Of a DNA stretch of 15,869 bases, positions 8,235-15,402 are shown piece after piece. The translations under genes and the position numbers were made by a program. The notes beneath the pieces were generated by a model. The model was not told the origin of the DNA. It saw only the letters and a program-made list of their open reading frames with translations, and did no database searches. The number at the start of each line of letters is the position of its first letter. Position 1 is the first letter of the stretch. The stretch is from CAZXCK01 sp964639225 (GTDB lineage Bacteria; Chloroflexota; Anaerolineae; Aggregatilineales; Phototrophicaceae), in assembly GCA_964639225.1 (NCBI GenBank), contig CAZXCK010000104.1, forward strand, positions 1 to 15,869. The letters run 5' to 3'.

Positions 8235-9062
8235 GTGGACGATCATCAGTGCAACCGATCGCTAGTTGCATTTGTTCGGTGGTCGAGGTCCATACCGCGG
8301 AGGATTCATCATGGCTATGAGCAGGTCTACTCGGCACCTGCGGCCATCTGGAAATACGTCCACAGAATCATTGCTCAGAGGAAATATGGGATCCGGATTC
8401 CCGCTGGACACGAGGTTCACCATCTGAACGGCAACAAGCGCGACAACTCTCCCGACAATCTGCTAGTGGTCCCGAGGGAGGTTCATCAGCGCATCCACCA
8501 GGAGGCGAGACGCGCAATGGAATCCGGCGACTCCAGACCGGAGGCGCTGGCACGCGCCCTGGAAATGGTGACGGGTCATGGAACGACGAGGCCGACAAGC
8601 TCCGGTCCTTGTGACGATACCGGCGACAGCAGGATCGCGGCGACGGTCGGCGGGGATGGATCTGCGAGCCCTGCACCGGCAAGTCCAGGCCCTCGGCACT
8701 TCTTTCAACATGGCATGAATCTGCGCCATTCCTACTGGCTGCAACCGCGCGGGTCTGGCGGTCGGACACAGAATTACTGGCATGATCGGTTCAGGCAAAG
8801 GCAAGCGGAGACCATGATCGCTATAGAAAGGAGGATCCACCAGAATCGCAGAGATTTCGAGATGACACAGAGAAGAACGGCGCGAGCAAGTCTACACACG
8901 GTTCACGGCACGCTGGCGGGATCCGGTCGCAATGAACCCGGTCGACCGAGGTACCACAGCAGTGGGAAGTGCTCGCGTTGTGGAGGGACCGGGTTCTTGC
9001 CTGAGTACCGACATGTTGAAGGCGGTGTGTGCTTCAGGTGTGAGGGGGCCGGTTTCGAGTAA
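8235..9062 (+). CDS. HNH endonuclease-like protein with C-terminal DnaJ-like CxxC zinc knuckles (275 aa)
   Basis: Residues about 26-90 match the HNH pattern found in phage-type and stand-alone HNH nucleases: a GYEQVYSAP lead-in, YVHRIIAQRKYG, then EVHHLNGNKRDN with H62-H63, DNLLVV with N75, and VHQRIH with H84 and H88. These supply the histidine general base and metal-binding residues of the beta-beta-alpha-metal fold, so a DNA nicking or cutting enzyme is the likely function. The middle (about 95-240) is low in conserved features and basic. The C-terminus has CSRCGGTG (C246, C249) and CFRCEGAG (C266, C269), two CxxCxGxG repeats as in the DnaJ cysteine-rich domain, expected to bind one zinc. 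GTG at 8235 is the only plausible start in the open stretch after the in-frame TGA at 8202; the Shine-Dalgarno is only a G-run at 8223-8227. Same strand as the methyltransferases downstream, but separated by 408 bp, so a link in function is inferred. Confidence 0.75.
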   Translation: MDDHQCNRSLVAFVRWSRSIPRRIHHGYEQVYSAPAAIWKYVHRIIAQRKYGIRIPAGHEVHHLNGNKRDNSPDNLLVVPREVHQRIHQEARRAMESGDSRPEALARALEMVTGHGTTRPTSSGPCDDTGDSRIAATVGGDGSASPAPASPGPRHFFQHGMNLRHSYWLQPRGSGGRTQNYWHDRFRQRQAETMIAIERRIHQNRRDFEMTQRRTARASLHTVHGTLAGSGRNEPGRPRYHSSGKCSRCGGTGFLPEYRHVEGGVCFRCEGAGFE

Positions 9063-9470
9063 TGGGGCACACGAAGACCGGCAGAAGTGGTTGTCGCTAG
9101 ACAGAGAGTCGACAGTGCTGTCTCACCTGATTCTCTGTCACGTGCAGCCCCGTCATGAACGTTCGTGAGCACCGGCTGGGGTATGATCCCTGGTAATGTC
9201 GTCGTGCTCGGAGCATTATCCGAGCGGCGGATCCAGGAGGCGCGTCTTTCCGGATGCCATGGCCCCGATCGAACCCTCTTGGCTGCCCGTGCAACACTGA
9301 TCCTCAAGCGTCGGCATCTGGCGATTGGTCGTGCGCTCGGGAGGTGGCCGTGGGCCGCCGTGCCTGAACTCCGCGTCGCGGACGGGAGTTTCCTCCGGAT
9401 TGCCCTGGTTCTCGACGCCGGAGCCAGTTATTCTCTTCTCCCCTGTTGATCCCGAGAATGAGGCGCGTCA
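9063..9470. other. 408-bp gap without a trusted gene; inverted repeats and possible promoter
   Basis: Between the HNH stop and the methyltransferase start I find no gene I can support. An open frame 9165-9449 (94 codons, GTG start) has no recognisable motif and no good ribosome-binding site, and nothing resembling a Vsr endonuclease appears in any frame I read. The stretch contains a long imperfect inverted repeat at 9100-9139 and a TATGAT at 9182-9187 that could serve as a -10 box, though no convincing -35 sits 16-18 bases upstream. It is the most likely place for the promoter of the methyltransferase-GHKL operon. Confidence 0.4.
9100..9139. repeat. 11-bp inverted repeat enclosing a smaller one
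   Basis: GACAGAGAGTC (9100-9110) pairs with GATTCTCTGTC (9129-9139) over 11 positions with one G-T wobble. The 18-base loop itself starts with GACAG-TG-CTGTC (9111-9122), a 5-bp stem. No run of T follows, so an intrinsic terminator is unlikely. An operator or an RNA structure in the leader of the methyltransferase operon is possible. Confidence 0.4.
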
Positions 9471-11075
9471 GTGGCATTCGCTAACAAGAAGCCGACATCG
9501 CCCTGCCGGACGGTGGGCGACGTACCGGTCATCGACCTCTTCGCTGGCCCCGGGGGGCTGGCCGAGGGATTCTCTGCCCTCGAACGCCCCGAGGTGCGTT
9601 TCACCGTCGAGCTATCCATCGAGAAGGATCCCTGCGCACGCAACACTCTCGAGCTTCGCAAGTTCTTCCGGCAGTTCCCGCCCGCTGACGTTCCAGAGGA
9701 GTACTATCGATACGTCCGGGGAGAGATGAGACGCTCCGAGCTGGAGGGCACCTATCCGGAGCAGTTCGCGACGGCCCGCCGGCAGGCCAGGCTCCTCGAG
9801 CTCGGAAGCGAGGAGTACCCGGACGAAGTGGTGCGATCGGTGATCGAGAGCGCTCTTGGCAACGGCACGGGTCGTTGGGTCCTCGTCGGCGGCCCCCCCT
9901 GCCAGGCCTATTCTCTCGCAGGACGGTCACGTATGCGGCCCGGGAACGAGGACGCGTATCTCTCTGACCGGCGGCATCATCTCTACAGGGAGTACCTTAA
10001 GATCATCGCCTGGCTATCTCCACCTGTCTTCATCATGGAGAATGTCCCGGGTCTGATCTCAACGATCCTGAGGGACGACAGGATCTGTAACCGTATTCTC
10101 GCCGACCTCGAGAGCCCTGGACGGGCCATTGCCGAGCTGAACTCGACGGTGGCCGGTGATGGCCGGGAATACGTTGTCTACTCGCTTGTCAGTCCAAGAG
10201 AGGGGACACTGTTTGGACCGGCACCCCTGGATCCCCGGCGCTACATCGTTGAGGCCGAGAGATTCGGGATTCCCCAGCGCAGACATCGGGTCTTCTTCCT
10301 CGGTGTCCGGATGGATCTGGTCGAGCGAATGGGCGGCATGCCGCCCCTGCTCGAACCGAGTGGCGAAGTGGTCACGGTGGACGAAGTGATACGCGGCCTC
10401 CCGGTGCTCAGGAGCCGGTTAACCCGGGAGGTTGACTCGACAAAGACCTGGCGAGCGGCGATCAGGGATCAGCTCCGTGTTCTGGACAGGGGCGAGATCG
10501 AGCCGGAGGTACTCGAGGAGATGGAGCGCGCCTGCTCGAACCTCGAGGCGGACGCGGATCCGGGCGGACAGTTCGTGAGAGGTGGCACCGCTCCGGCGAG
10601 GCTGGCAGACTGGTTCGTCGATCCGCGGATCGGCGGCGCCCTGAACCACGAATCGCGGGCCCACATGCGGTCGGATCTTCTCCGGTACCTGTTCATGTCA
10701 AGTGCCGCCGCGGTCGGTCAGGACGTGAAGCTCGGGGGCTTCCCCCGGTCATTGCTGCCTGCACACGAGAACGTTCAGCGATCGATCGAGAGCGGTAACA
10801 GCTGGTTCAGTGACCGGTTCCGTGTCCAAAGGGCCGACCGTCCTGCGACGACGGTGACCGCTCACATCAGCAAGGACGGCCACTACTTCATTCATCCCGA
10901 CCCGACGCAGTGCCGGAGCCTCACCGTCCGCGAGGCTGCCAGGATCCAGACGTTCCCCGACAACTACTTCTTCGAGGGCCCTCGCACGGACCAGTTCCGG
11001 CAGGTCGGGAACGCGGTCCCGCCACTCCTCGCGAGGCAGATCGCGGCGATCGTGGCGCAGATCCTCGACGTCTGA
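9471..11075 (+). CDS. DNA (cytosine-5-)-methyltransferase, 534 aa
   Basis: All the conserved C5-methyltransferase motifs are present in order: motif I VIDLFAGPGG (D22-G29, S-adenosylmethionine binding), motif IV GGPPCQAYS with the catalytic C144, motif VI ENVPG (E190), motif VIII QRRHR (Q269-R273), then a target-recognition region of about 150 residues, and near the C-terminus the motif IX stretch LTVREAARIQTFPD and motif X QVGNAVPP. It would transfer a methyl group to carbon 5 of cytosine in a specific duplex sequence. An insertion between motifs I and IV (about residues 65-135, with a YPEQFATARRQARLLELG segment) is longer than in small type II enzymes such as M.HhaI and places it in a larger subfamily often seen in defence islands. 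GTG 9471 has a weak GAGG at 9460-9463; GTG at 9513 (codon 15) is an alternative that still keeps motif I. It is followed 98 bp later by a second methyltransferase. The recognition sequence cannot be read from the protein. Confidence 0.95.
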   Translation: MAFANKKPTSPCRTVGDVPVIDLFAGPGGLAEGFSALERPEVRFTVELSIEKDPCARNTLELRKFFRQFPPADVPEEYYRYVRGEMRRSELEGTYPEQFATARRQARLLELGSEEYPDEVVRSVIESALGNGTGRWVLVGGPPCQAYSLAGRSRMRPGNEDAYLSDRRHHLYREYLKIIAWLSPPVFIMENVPGLISTILRDDRICNRILADLESPGRAIAELNSTVAGDGREYVVYSLVSPREGTLFGPAPLDPRRYIVEAERFGIPQRRHRVFFLGVRMDLVERMGGMPPLLEPSGEVVTVDEVIRGLPVLRSRLTREVDSTKTWRAAIRDQLRVLDRGEIEPEVLEEMERACSNLEADADPGGQFVRGGTAPARLADWFVDPRIGGALNHESRAHMRSDLLRYLFMSSAAAVGQDVKLGGFPRSLLPAHENVQRSIESGNSWFSDRFRVQRADRPATTVTAHISKDGHYFIHPDPTQCRSLTVREAARIQTFPDNYFFEGPRTDQFRQVGNAVPPLLARQIAAIVAQILDV

Positions 11076-11117
11076 CCGTGGTAGGGTCGGGGTTCCCGCG
11101 GGATGGCCTTGATCTGA

Positions 11118-11132
11118 GCCGCAGAACGCGGC
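11118..11132. repeat. Hairpin GCCGC-AGAAC-GCGGC between the two methyltransferase genes
   Basis: A perfect 5-bp stem with a 5-base loop lies in the 98-bp spacer. A 10-bp perfect palindrome TCCCGCGGGA (11094-11103) lies just upstream. No T-tract follows. It could tune expression of the downstream fusion gene or be an operator; chance is also possible in GC-rich DNA. Confidence 0.25.
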
Positions 11133-11161
11133 AATATGCTGCGCGGGATGGATCCACCGGG

Positions 11162-11167
11162 GGAGGT
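11162..11167 (+). promoter_or_regulatory. Strong ribosome-binding site that sets the start of the fusion gene
   Basis: GGAGGT lies 6 bases before ATG 11174. The reading frame is open far upstream, into the 3' end of the preceding methyltransferase (back to about 10910), so this site is what decides the start. Confidence 0.75.
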
Positions 11168-11173
11168 ACGCGT

Positions 11174-13345
11174 ATGAAGAAGGAATCGAAGGCGCTACCC
11201 GATCACGTGTGGCTTGCTCGTGTCGAACAGGCCCGGCAGCTCGCCGGACTCACCGGCTGGGAACTCGACCCCAGGGAACTCGGCGATTTCTATCACAATC
11301 GGGTCCGCCGCTTTCCCGACACCGTCGCGTCCTGGCGGCGCGCCATGTTCAAGGAGATCGCGGCCAATCCCTCCCGGTTCCCGGGCATCCCGCCCGATGC
11401 CGCGGCGCCGGAGGTGCGCCGCCGGGTCGACGAGACCACGCTCCGTCTCCGCGAGATTGCGACCATCCTGGCGGTCGATCACGGCTCGCCGGGTCTCGGC
11501 AATCATCCCGGTCCCGTGGACGAGCTCGTCTACATCATTCTCTCGCGGAAGACCCGCGAGGATGCGTACCAGACCACCTATGCGGCACTGAAGGCCCGCT
11601 TCCCGGCCTGGGAGGACCTGCTCGATTCGTCGCGGGAGGAGGTCGAGCAGCTGGTGCGGCCGGGGGGACTGCCGGGGAAGAAGGTCGACTCCCTGTTCGG
11701 CGCCCTCGAGGCGATCCGGGCCAGATTCGGGAGCTGCTCGCTAGACGAGGCGAGATCGTGGAGTGACGAGGAGCTCGAATCCTTCCTGGTCGGCCTTCCG
11801 GAGATCTCACGCAAGAGCGCCTACTGCGTGATGATGTACTCGATGGGCCGCGAGGTCTTCCCCGTCGACACCCACGTGGGGCGGGTCCTCTCGAGGGTGG
11901 CTCCGTTCGAGGAACTGGGAGTCGAGCTCGATGGGCTCGACCACAAGCAGCTCCAGTCGAGACTCGCGGATTTCGTGCCACCGATCGTTCGCTACTCGCT
12001 TCACGTTAACCTCGTGAGTCACGGCCGGTCGGTGTGCATCTCCCGAGGCCCACGGTGCTCGGTCTGTGAGATCAGGAAGTTCTGCCGGACGTATCGTCGA
12101 CAGCAGGTTGCGGTCGCGCGATCCGAGCGCGATCTGACGTTCGTCGACTTCTTCTGCGGTGGAGGGGGACTGTCAACGGGGCTTGCCGCCGAGGGTATGA
12201 GACCGGTGATGGCCGTGGACAGCGACGAGCTCGCATGTCGGACGTACCGGCTCAATCATCCCGAGATCGAACCGGATTCCGTCGTCTGCGGCGACGTGCG
12301 ACGACTGTCGATCAAGGATATCCGCGCACGCCTCGACGGCCGGGACCTGGATGTCCTCGCCGGCGGCCCACCGTGCCAGGGCTTTTCGCTCGTAGGCGAG
12401 CGGACGAAGCGGCGCGAGACGAGATCGATGGATGCCTTGCTTCCATTCAACGTCAGACAGGATCCCCGGAACTTTCTCTACCAGTACATGATCGGGGCAG
12501 CGCTCGAGCTACGGCCCCGGATCGTGCTGATGGAGAACGTCCCGGGCATGACGAACAGGCGGAAGGGAGGCCGCTCCTTCATGGAGCAGGCTGCCGCGTT
12601 GCTGGAGAGCGGTGGTTACTCGACCACCATGTGGATGCTCGAGGCGTCGGCCTTCGGGGTACCCGAGCGCCGGCGCCGGGCATTCCTTATCGGGTCGCGC
12701 GATGGCCGGCTTCCGCTTCCTCCGGAGGCGGATTACCAGCAGCACGAGTCTGGCATGATCGACCCGGACGCGCTCGACCCGAACACACTGGAGTCGGCGA
12801 TCTTCGACCTGCCTCCCTTGGGCGCGGACGAGGGTCTGGAGGTGTCCCATCGTGACAAGTCCGTGTCCGATGACGACATGAGATTGCGCTTCTACCTGAC
12901 CAATCCGGCCTTCCGGATCCGCACGGGCACGAACCTTGTCTTCAATCACCGGTCCCGGTACAACAACGAGCGGGATCTGGAGCTCTTCGGGCTGCTGAAG
13001 CCCGGCGAGAACGGGCTGGATGCGGTCGAGCGATATGGCCGAAGGGATCTGATGCGCTACCGGACCGACGTGTTCGATGACAAGTACTACCGCCTGCGGC
13101 CTGACCAGCCTTGCCGGACGATCGTGTCCCACCTGTCTCGCGATGGAAACAGCTTCATCCATCCGTACCAGGTCCGGTCGATCACGGTGCGGGAAGCTGC
13201 TCGGGTCCAGTCATTCCCGGACCACTTCATCTTCTGCGGCTCGCCCTCGGATCAGTGGATCCAGGTGGGTAACGCCGTTCCGCCCGTGCTTGGCAGGGCA
13301 CTGGCGCGGACCATCATCAATCACCTGCGGAGGAACCCGGGTTGA
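11174..13345 (+). CDS. Endonuclease III-like DNA glycosylase fused to DNA cytosine-5 methyltransferase (723 aa)
   Basis: Residues about 70-310 form a full HhH-GPD glycosylase of the endonuclease III type. LPEISRKSA holds the catalytic lysine K214, VDTHVGRV the catalytic aspartate D232; their 18-residue spacing equals K120-D138 in E. coli Nth. C288-x6-C295-x2-C298-x5-C304 exactly matches the [4Fe-4S] loop spacing of Nth. Residues about 320-720 form a complete C5-methyltransferase: FVDFFCGGGG (D325, motif I), GGPPCQGFS with catalytic C401 (IV), ENVPG (E454, VI), PERRRR (497-502, VIII), SITVREAARVQSFPD (IX) and QVGNAVPP (X). So one chain should both methylate cytosine and excise a base, with AP-lyase activity because the lysine is kept. 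Known analogy: Mig.Mth, an Nth-family T:G mismatch glycosylase encoded beside a GGCC methyltransferase, and Vsr beside Dcm; both repair deaminated 5-methylcytosine. ATG 11174 is chosen from its ribosome-binding site, not the much longer open frame. The GHKL gene overlaps its stop. Confidence 0.93.
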   Translation: MKKESKALPDHVWLARVEQARQLAGLTGWELDPRELGDFYHNRVRRFPDTVASWRRAMFKEIAANPSRFPGIPPDAAAPEVRRRVDETTLRLREIATILAVDHGSPGLGNHPGPVDELVYIILSRKTREDAYQTTYAALKARFPAWEDLLDSSREEVEQLVRPGGLPGKKVDSLFGALEAIRARFGSCSLDEARSWSDEELESFLVGLPEISRKSAYCVMMYSMGREVFPVDTHVGRVLSRVAPFEELGVELDGLDHKQLQSRLADFVPPIVRYSLHVNLVSHGRSVCISRGPRCSVCEIRKFCRTYRRQQVAVARSERDLTFVDFFCGGGGLSTGLAAEGMRPVMAVDSDELACRTYRLNHPEIEPDSVVCGDVRRLSIKDIRARLDGRDLDVLAGGPPCQGFSLVGERTKRRETRSMDALLPFNVRQDPRNFLYQYMIGAALELRPRIVLMENVPGMTNRRKGGRSFMEQAAALLESGGYSTTMWMLEASAFGVPERRRRAFLIGSRDGRLPLPPEADYQQHESGMIDPDALDPNTLESAIFDLPPLGADEGLEVSHRDKSVSDDDMRLRFYLTNPAFRIRTGTNLVFNHRSRYNNERDLELFGLLKPGENGLDAVERYGRRDLMRYRTDVFDDKYYRLRPDQPCRTIVSHLSRDGNSFIHPYQVRSITVREAARVQSFPDHFIFCGSPSDQWIQVGNAVPPVLGRALARTIINHLRRNPG
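13329..13334 (+). promoter_or_regulatory. Ribosome-binding site supporting the TTG start of the GHKL gene
   Basis: GGAGGA lies 7 bases before TTG 13342, inside the 3' end of the fusion gene. It favours TTG 13342 over the in-frame ATG at 13372, which has only weak purine-rich sequence upstream. The TTGA overlap with the preceding stop indicates coupled translation. Confidence 0.65.
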
Positions 13346-15402
13346 AACCAGAGCTGATCAAGAGCGGCGAGATGGAGTTCCGGCCGCGCGCCAGATTACT
13401 CAAGCTTCTCGGCGGCGAACTCATCCGTGACGAGGTGATGGCCGTCGTCGAGCTGGTGAAGAACGCCCACGACGCGGACGCGTCCTTCGTGCGTCTCGAG
13501 ATGATCGATGCCTCGAATGGCAGCGGGGAGATCAGGATCGTCGATGACGGTTGCGGGATGACGTTCGATCAGATGCGTGATCACTGGATGCAGCCGGCGG
13601 GGTCGAGCAAGAGAAACGGGACACGGTACACACGCTCTGGCCGGAGAATGCTCGGAGAGAAGGGAGTCGGTCGGTTCGCCTCCGACCGGCTCGGACGGCA
13701 CCTCGAACTGAGGACGCGATCGGCAATCTCCGGCGAGGAGGTCATCGCGGAGTTCGACTGGGACGCCTTCGACGACGATCAGAAGCTCCTGTCCGAGGTC
13801 CGGACGACATGGCGGGTGCGCAGGATGTCGGCGGACTCGACGCCGGGCACCGAGCTGATCATCCGCGATCTCCGCGACTCCTGGAACCAGAGGAAGTTCC
13901 GGAAGGTCTCGACGCGATTGCAGCGACTCCTCAATCCCCTGCACCAGCTGGATGGCTTCAACATCGAGATCACATCGAACGAGTTTCCGGACTACTCGGG
14001 CACGCTACGTCAGCAGATCATCGATCAGGCACCGTACCGGATGTCGGTGCGATACGACGGGAACGGAGAACTGTCCGTCTCCTACCTCGACGAACCCGAG
14101 ATTCATGTTCCGTGGAGCGGTGGCCCTCTGACCTGCGGCCCGGCCCGGGTCGTGGTTCGCGCCTTCGATCTCGAGACGAACGCCCTGGCAAGGATCGGCT
14201 CTCCCCTGGAGGTCAGGGCCTGGCTGCGGCAGTGGTCGGGCGTGAGCATCTACCGGGACGGTTTCCGCGTTCTCCCGTACGGCGAGCCGGATGACGACTG
14301 GTTGAGGCTCGACCGTCGGCGCGTGAATAACCCCGTCGTTCACCTGAGCAATAACCAGGTCATAGGATTCGTGGAGATCTCGAGTGACGATAACCCCGGG
14401 CTCCGGGATCAGACCAATCGCGGGGGTATCATACATGGCAGGGAATTCGAGGATCTGAAGAGAATCGTCGTTCATGCCCTGCAGATGGTCGAGAGAGAAC
14501 GTCAGCTCGTGCGGCGGCGAGGTCTCAGGCGCGATCAGAGCCCGGAGAGAGGTGACGACCTGCTCAACCCCATGGACGATATGCTCGGAGAACTCGCAGG
14601 CCTCGGAAAAGAAATTGCGGGTCGCCAAGGGGCGAGAATACGGCGTATCGCGAAGCAACTGCAGCACACGATGGACGTACAATCCAGCATCCGCGAGCGC
14701 GAGTTGAAGGAGTACCGGCGTCTCGCTGCGCTCGGGCTATCGATGGCGAACCTCGGTCTCGTCTCGAGGGCGAGGATCCAGGAGATTCACCGACAGATCG
14801 AGCGCGTGGAGCTCGACCGATCGAGAGAGACCAGCGGTCGTTCGTCGCGACATCTTGCTTGGCTCCTCAGGGAGTTCAGTCAGCATGCCGCCTACATCGA
14901 TACCTTGATCGCCGGCGGATCGAGGACATCGAGAACTCTTGACCTTGAGCGAGAATTGATCGCGTTCCAGCAGAACGTGCGACCCATACTCGCGGAAACG
15001 GGTGCCAGCCTCGTGTTGAACTACCCACGAGGCGAAGTTGTCCGGCTGAACATATCGCCCGCCATCCTGCATCATGTCTTGCTGATCTTGCTGAGAAATA
15101 CCATGGACTGGGCGGGATCGGGCAAACCACCACGGATGCGGATTCAGTACAAGCACGATCAAGACGGTGGGCCGGTAACAATCGTGAGCGACAATGGTCC
15201 TGGCATCCCAGTCGAGTTACGAGAGAAGGTTTTTGAGCCCGGTTTCTCGACCAGAGAAAACGCCGCGGGAATGGGACTGACCGTCGCTCGGGATCTACTA
15301 AGGGGAGCGGGTGGAGACATGCTTTTTCGCCCCCCGCGGGGTAATGCTGGTATTGTTGCGGAGGTTACTTTCCCGAATCCGCGGATACGGAGGGCTCCTT
15401 AA
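13342..15402 (+). CDS. Double GHKL ATPase protein (686 aa): Hsp90/MutL/MORC-like N-domain plus histidine-kinase-like C-domain
   Basis: The N-terminal domain shows AVVELVKNAHDADA (E37 as the likely general base, N41 binding Mg), DDGCGM (D68-M73) and GEKGVGRFA (105-113), the N, G1 and G2 boxes of Hsp90/MutL/MORC-type GHKL ATPases, which close on ATP and dimerise to drive clamp-like movements. Residues about 200-380 could hold an S5-like transducer. Residues about 385-560 contain long charged helices with coiled-coil character. The C-terminal domain has a second set: LLRNTMDWAG (N586), SDNGPGIP (D617) and VFEPGFSTRENAAGMGLTVA (G643-L646), which resemble the HATPase_c of histidine kinases. A phospho-acceptor histidine box is not obvious and there is no membrane segment, so this is unlikely to be an ordinary sensor kinase. 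GHKL ATPases of the MutL/MORC kind are known partners of methyltransferases in some restriction-modification-like systems. The TTG start overlaps the fusion-gene stop as TTGA, so the two proteins are made together and probably act together. Confidence 0.9.
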   Translation: MKPELIKSGEMEFRPRARLLKLLGGELIRDEVMAVVELVKNAHDADASFVRLEMIDASNGSGEIRIVDDGCGMTFDQMRDHWMQPAGSSKRNGTRYTRSGRRMLGEKGVGRFASDRLGRHLELRTRSAISGEEVIAEFDWDAFDDDQKLLSEVRTTWRVRRMSADSTPGTELIIRDLRDSWNQRKFRKVSTRLQRLLNPLHQLDGFNIEITSNEFPDYSGTLRQQIIDQAPYRMSVRYDGNGELSVSYLDEPEIHVPWSGGPLTCGPARVVVRAFDLETNALARIGSPLEVRAWLRQWSGVSIYRDGFRVLPYGEPDDDWLRLDRRRVNNPVVHLSNNQVIGFVEISSDDNPGLRDQTNRGGIIHGREFEDLKRIVVHALQMVERERQLVRRRGLRRDQSPERGDDLLNPMDDMLGELAGLGKEIAGRQGARIRRIAKQLQHTMDVQSSIRERELKEYRRLAALGLSMANLGLVSRARIQEIHRQIERVELDRSRETSGRSSRHLAWLLREFSQHAAYIDTLIAGGSRTSRTLDLERELIAFQQNVRPILAETGASLVLNYPRGEVVRLNISPAILHHVLLILLRNTMDWAGSGKPPRMRIQYKHDQDGGPVTIVSDNGPGIPVELREKVFEPGFSTRENAAGMGLTVARDLLRGAGGDMLFRPPRGNAGIVAEVTFPNPRIRRAP

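Noticed and set aside
9165..9449. 94-codon frame in the gap before the first methyltransferase
   Set aside because: No family motif, no good ribosome-binding site, and codon use that gives no support. I looked specifically for a Vsr endonuclease and saw none of its motifs.
10910..11173. Upstream open extension of the glycosylase-MTase frame into the preceding gene
   Set aside because: It overlaps the highly conserved motif IX/X coding part of the first methyltransferase in another frame, its translation is Arg/Pro-rich and featureless, and a strong ribosome-binding site sits before ATG 11174.
13342..15402. Ordinary two-component sensor histidine kinase
   Set aside because: A second Hsp90/MutL-type GHKL domain is present at the N-terminus, no transmembrane segment is seen, and no response regulator gene is nearby.
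8235..15402. Known DISARM or BREX locus
   Set aside because: No helicase, DUF1998, phospholipase D-like, PglZ or BrxC-like gene is present; a C5-methyltransferase alone is not enough.
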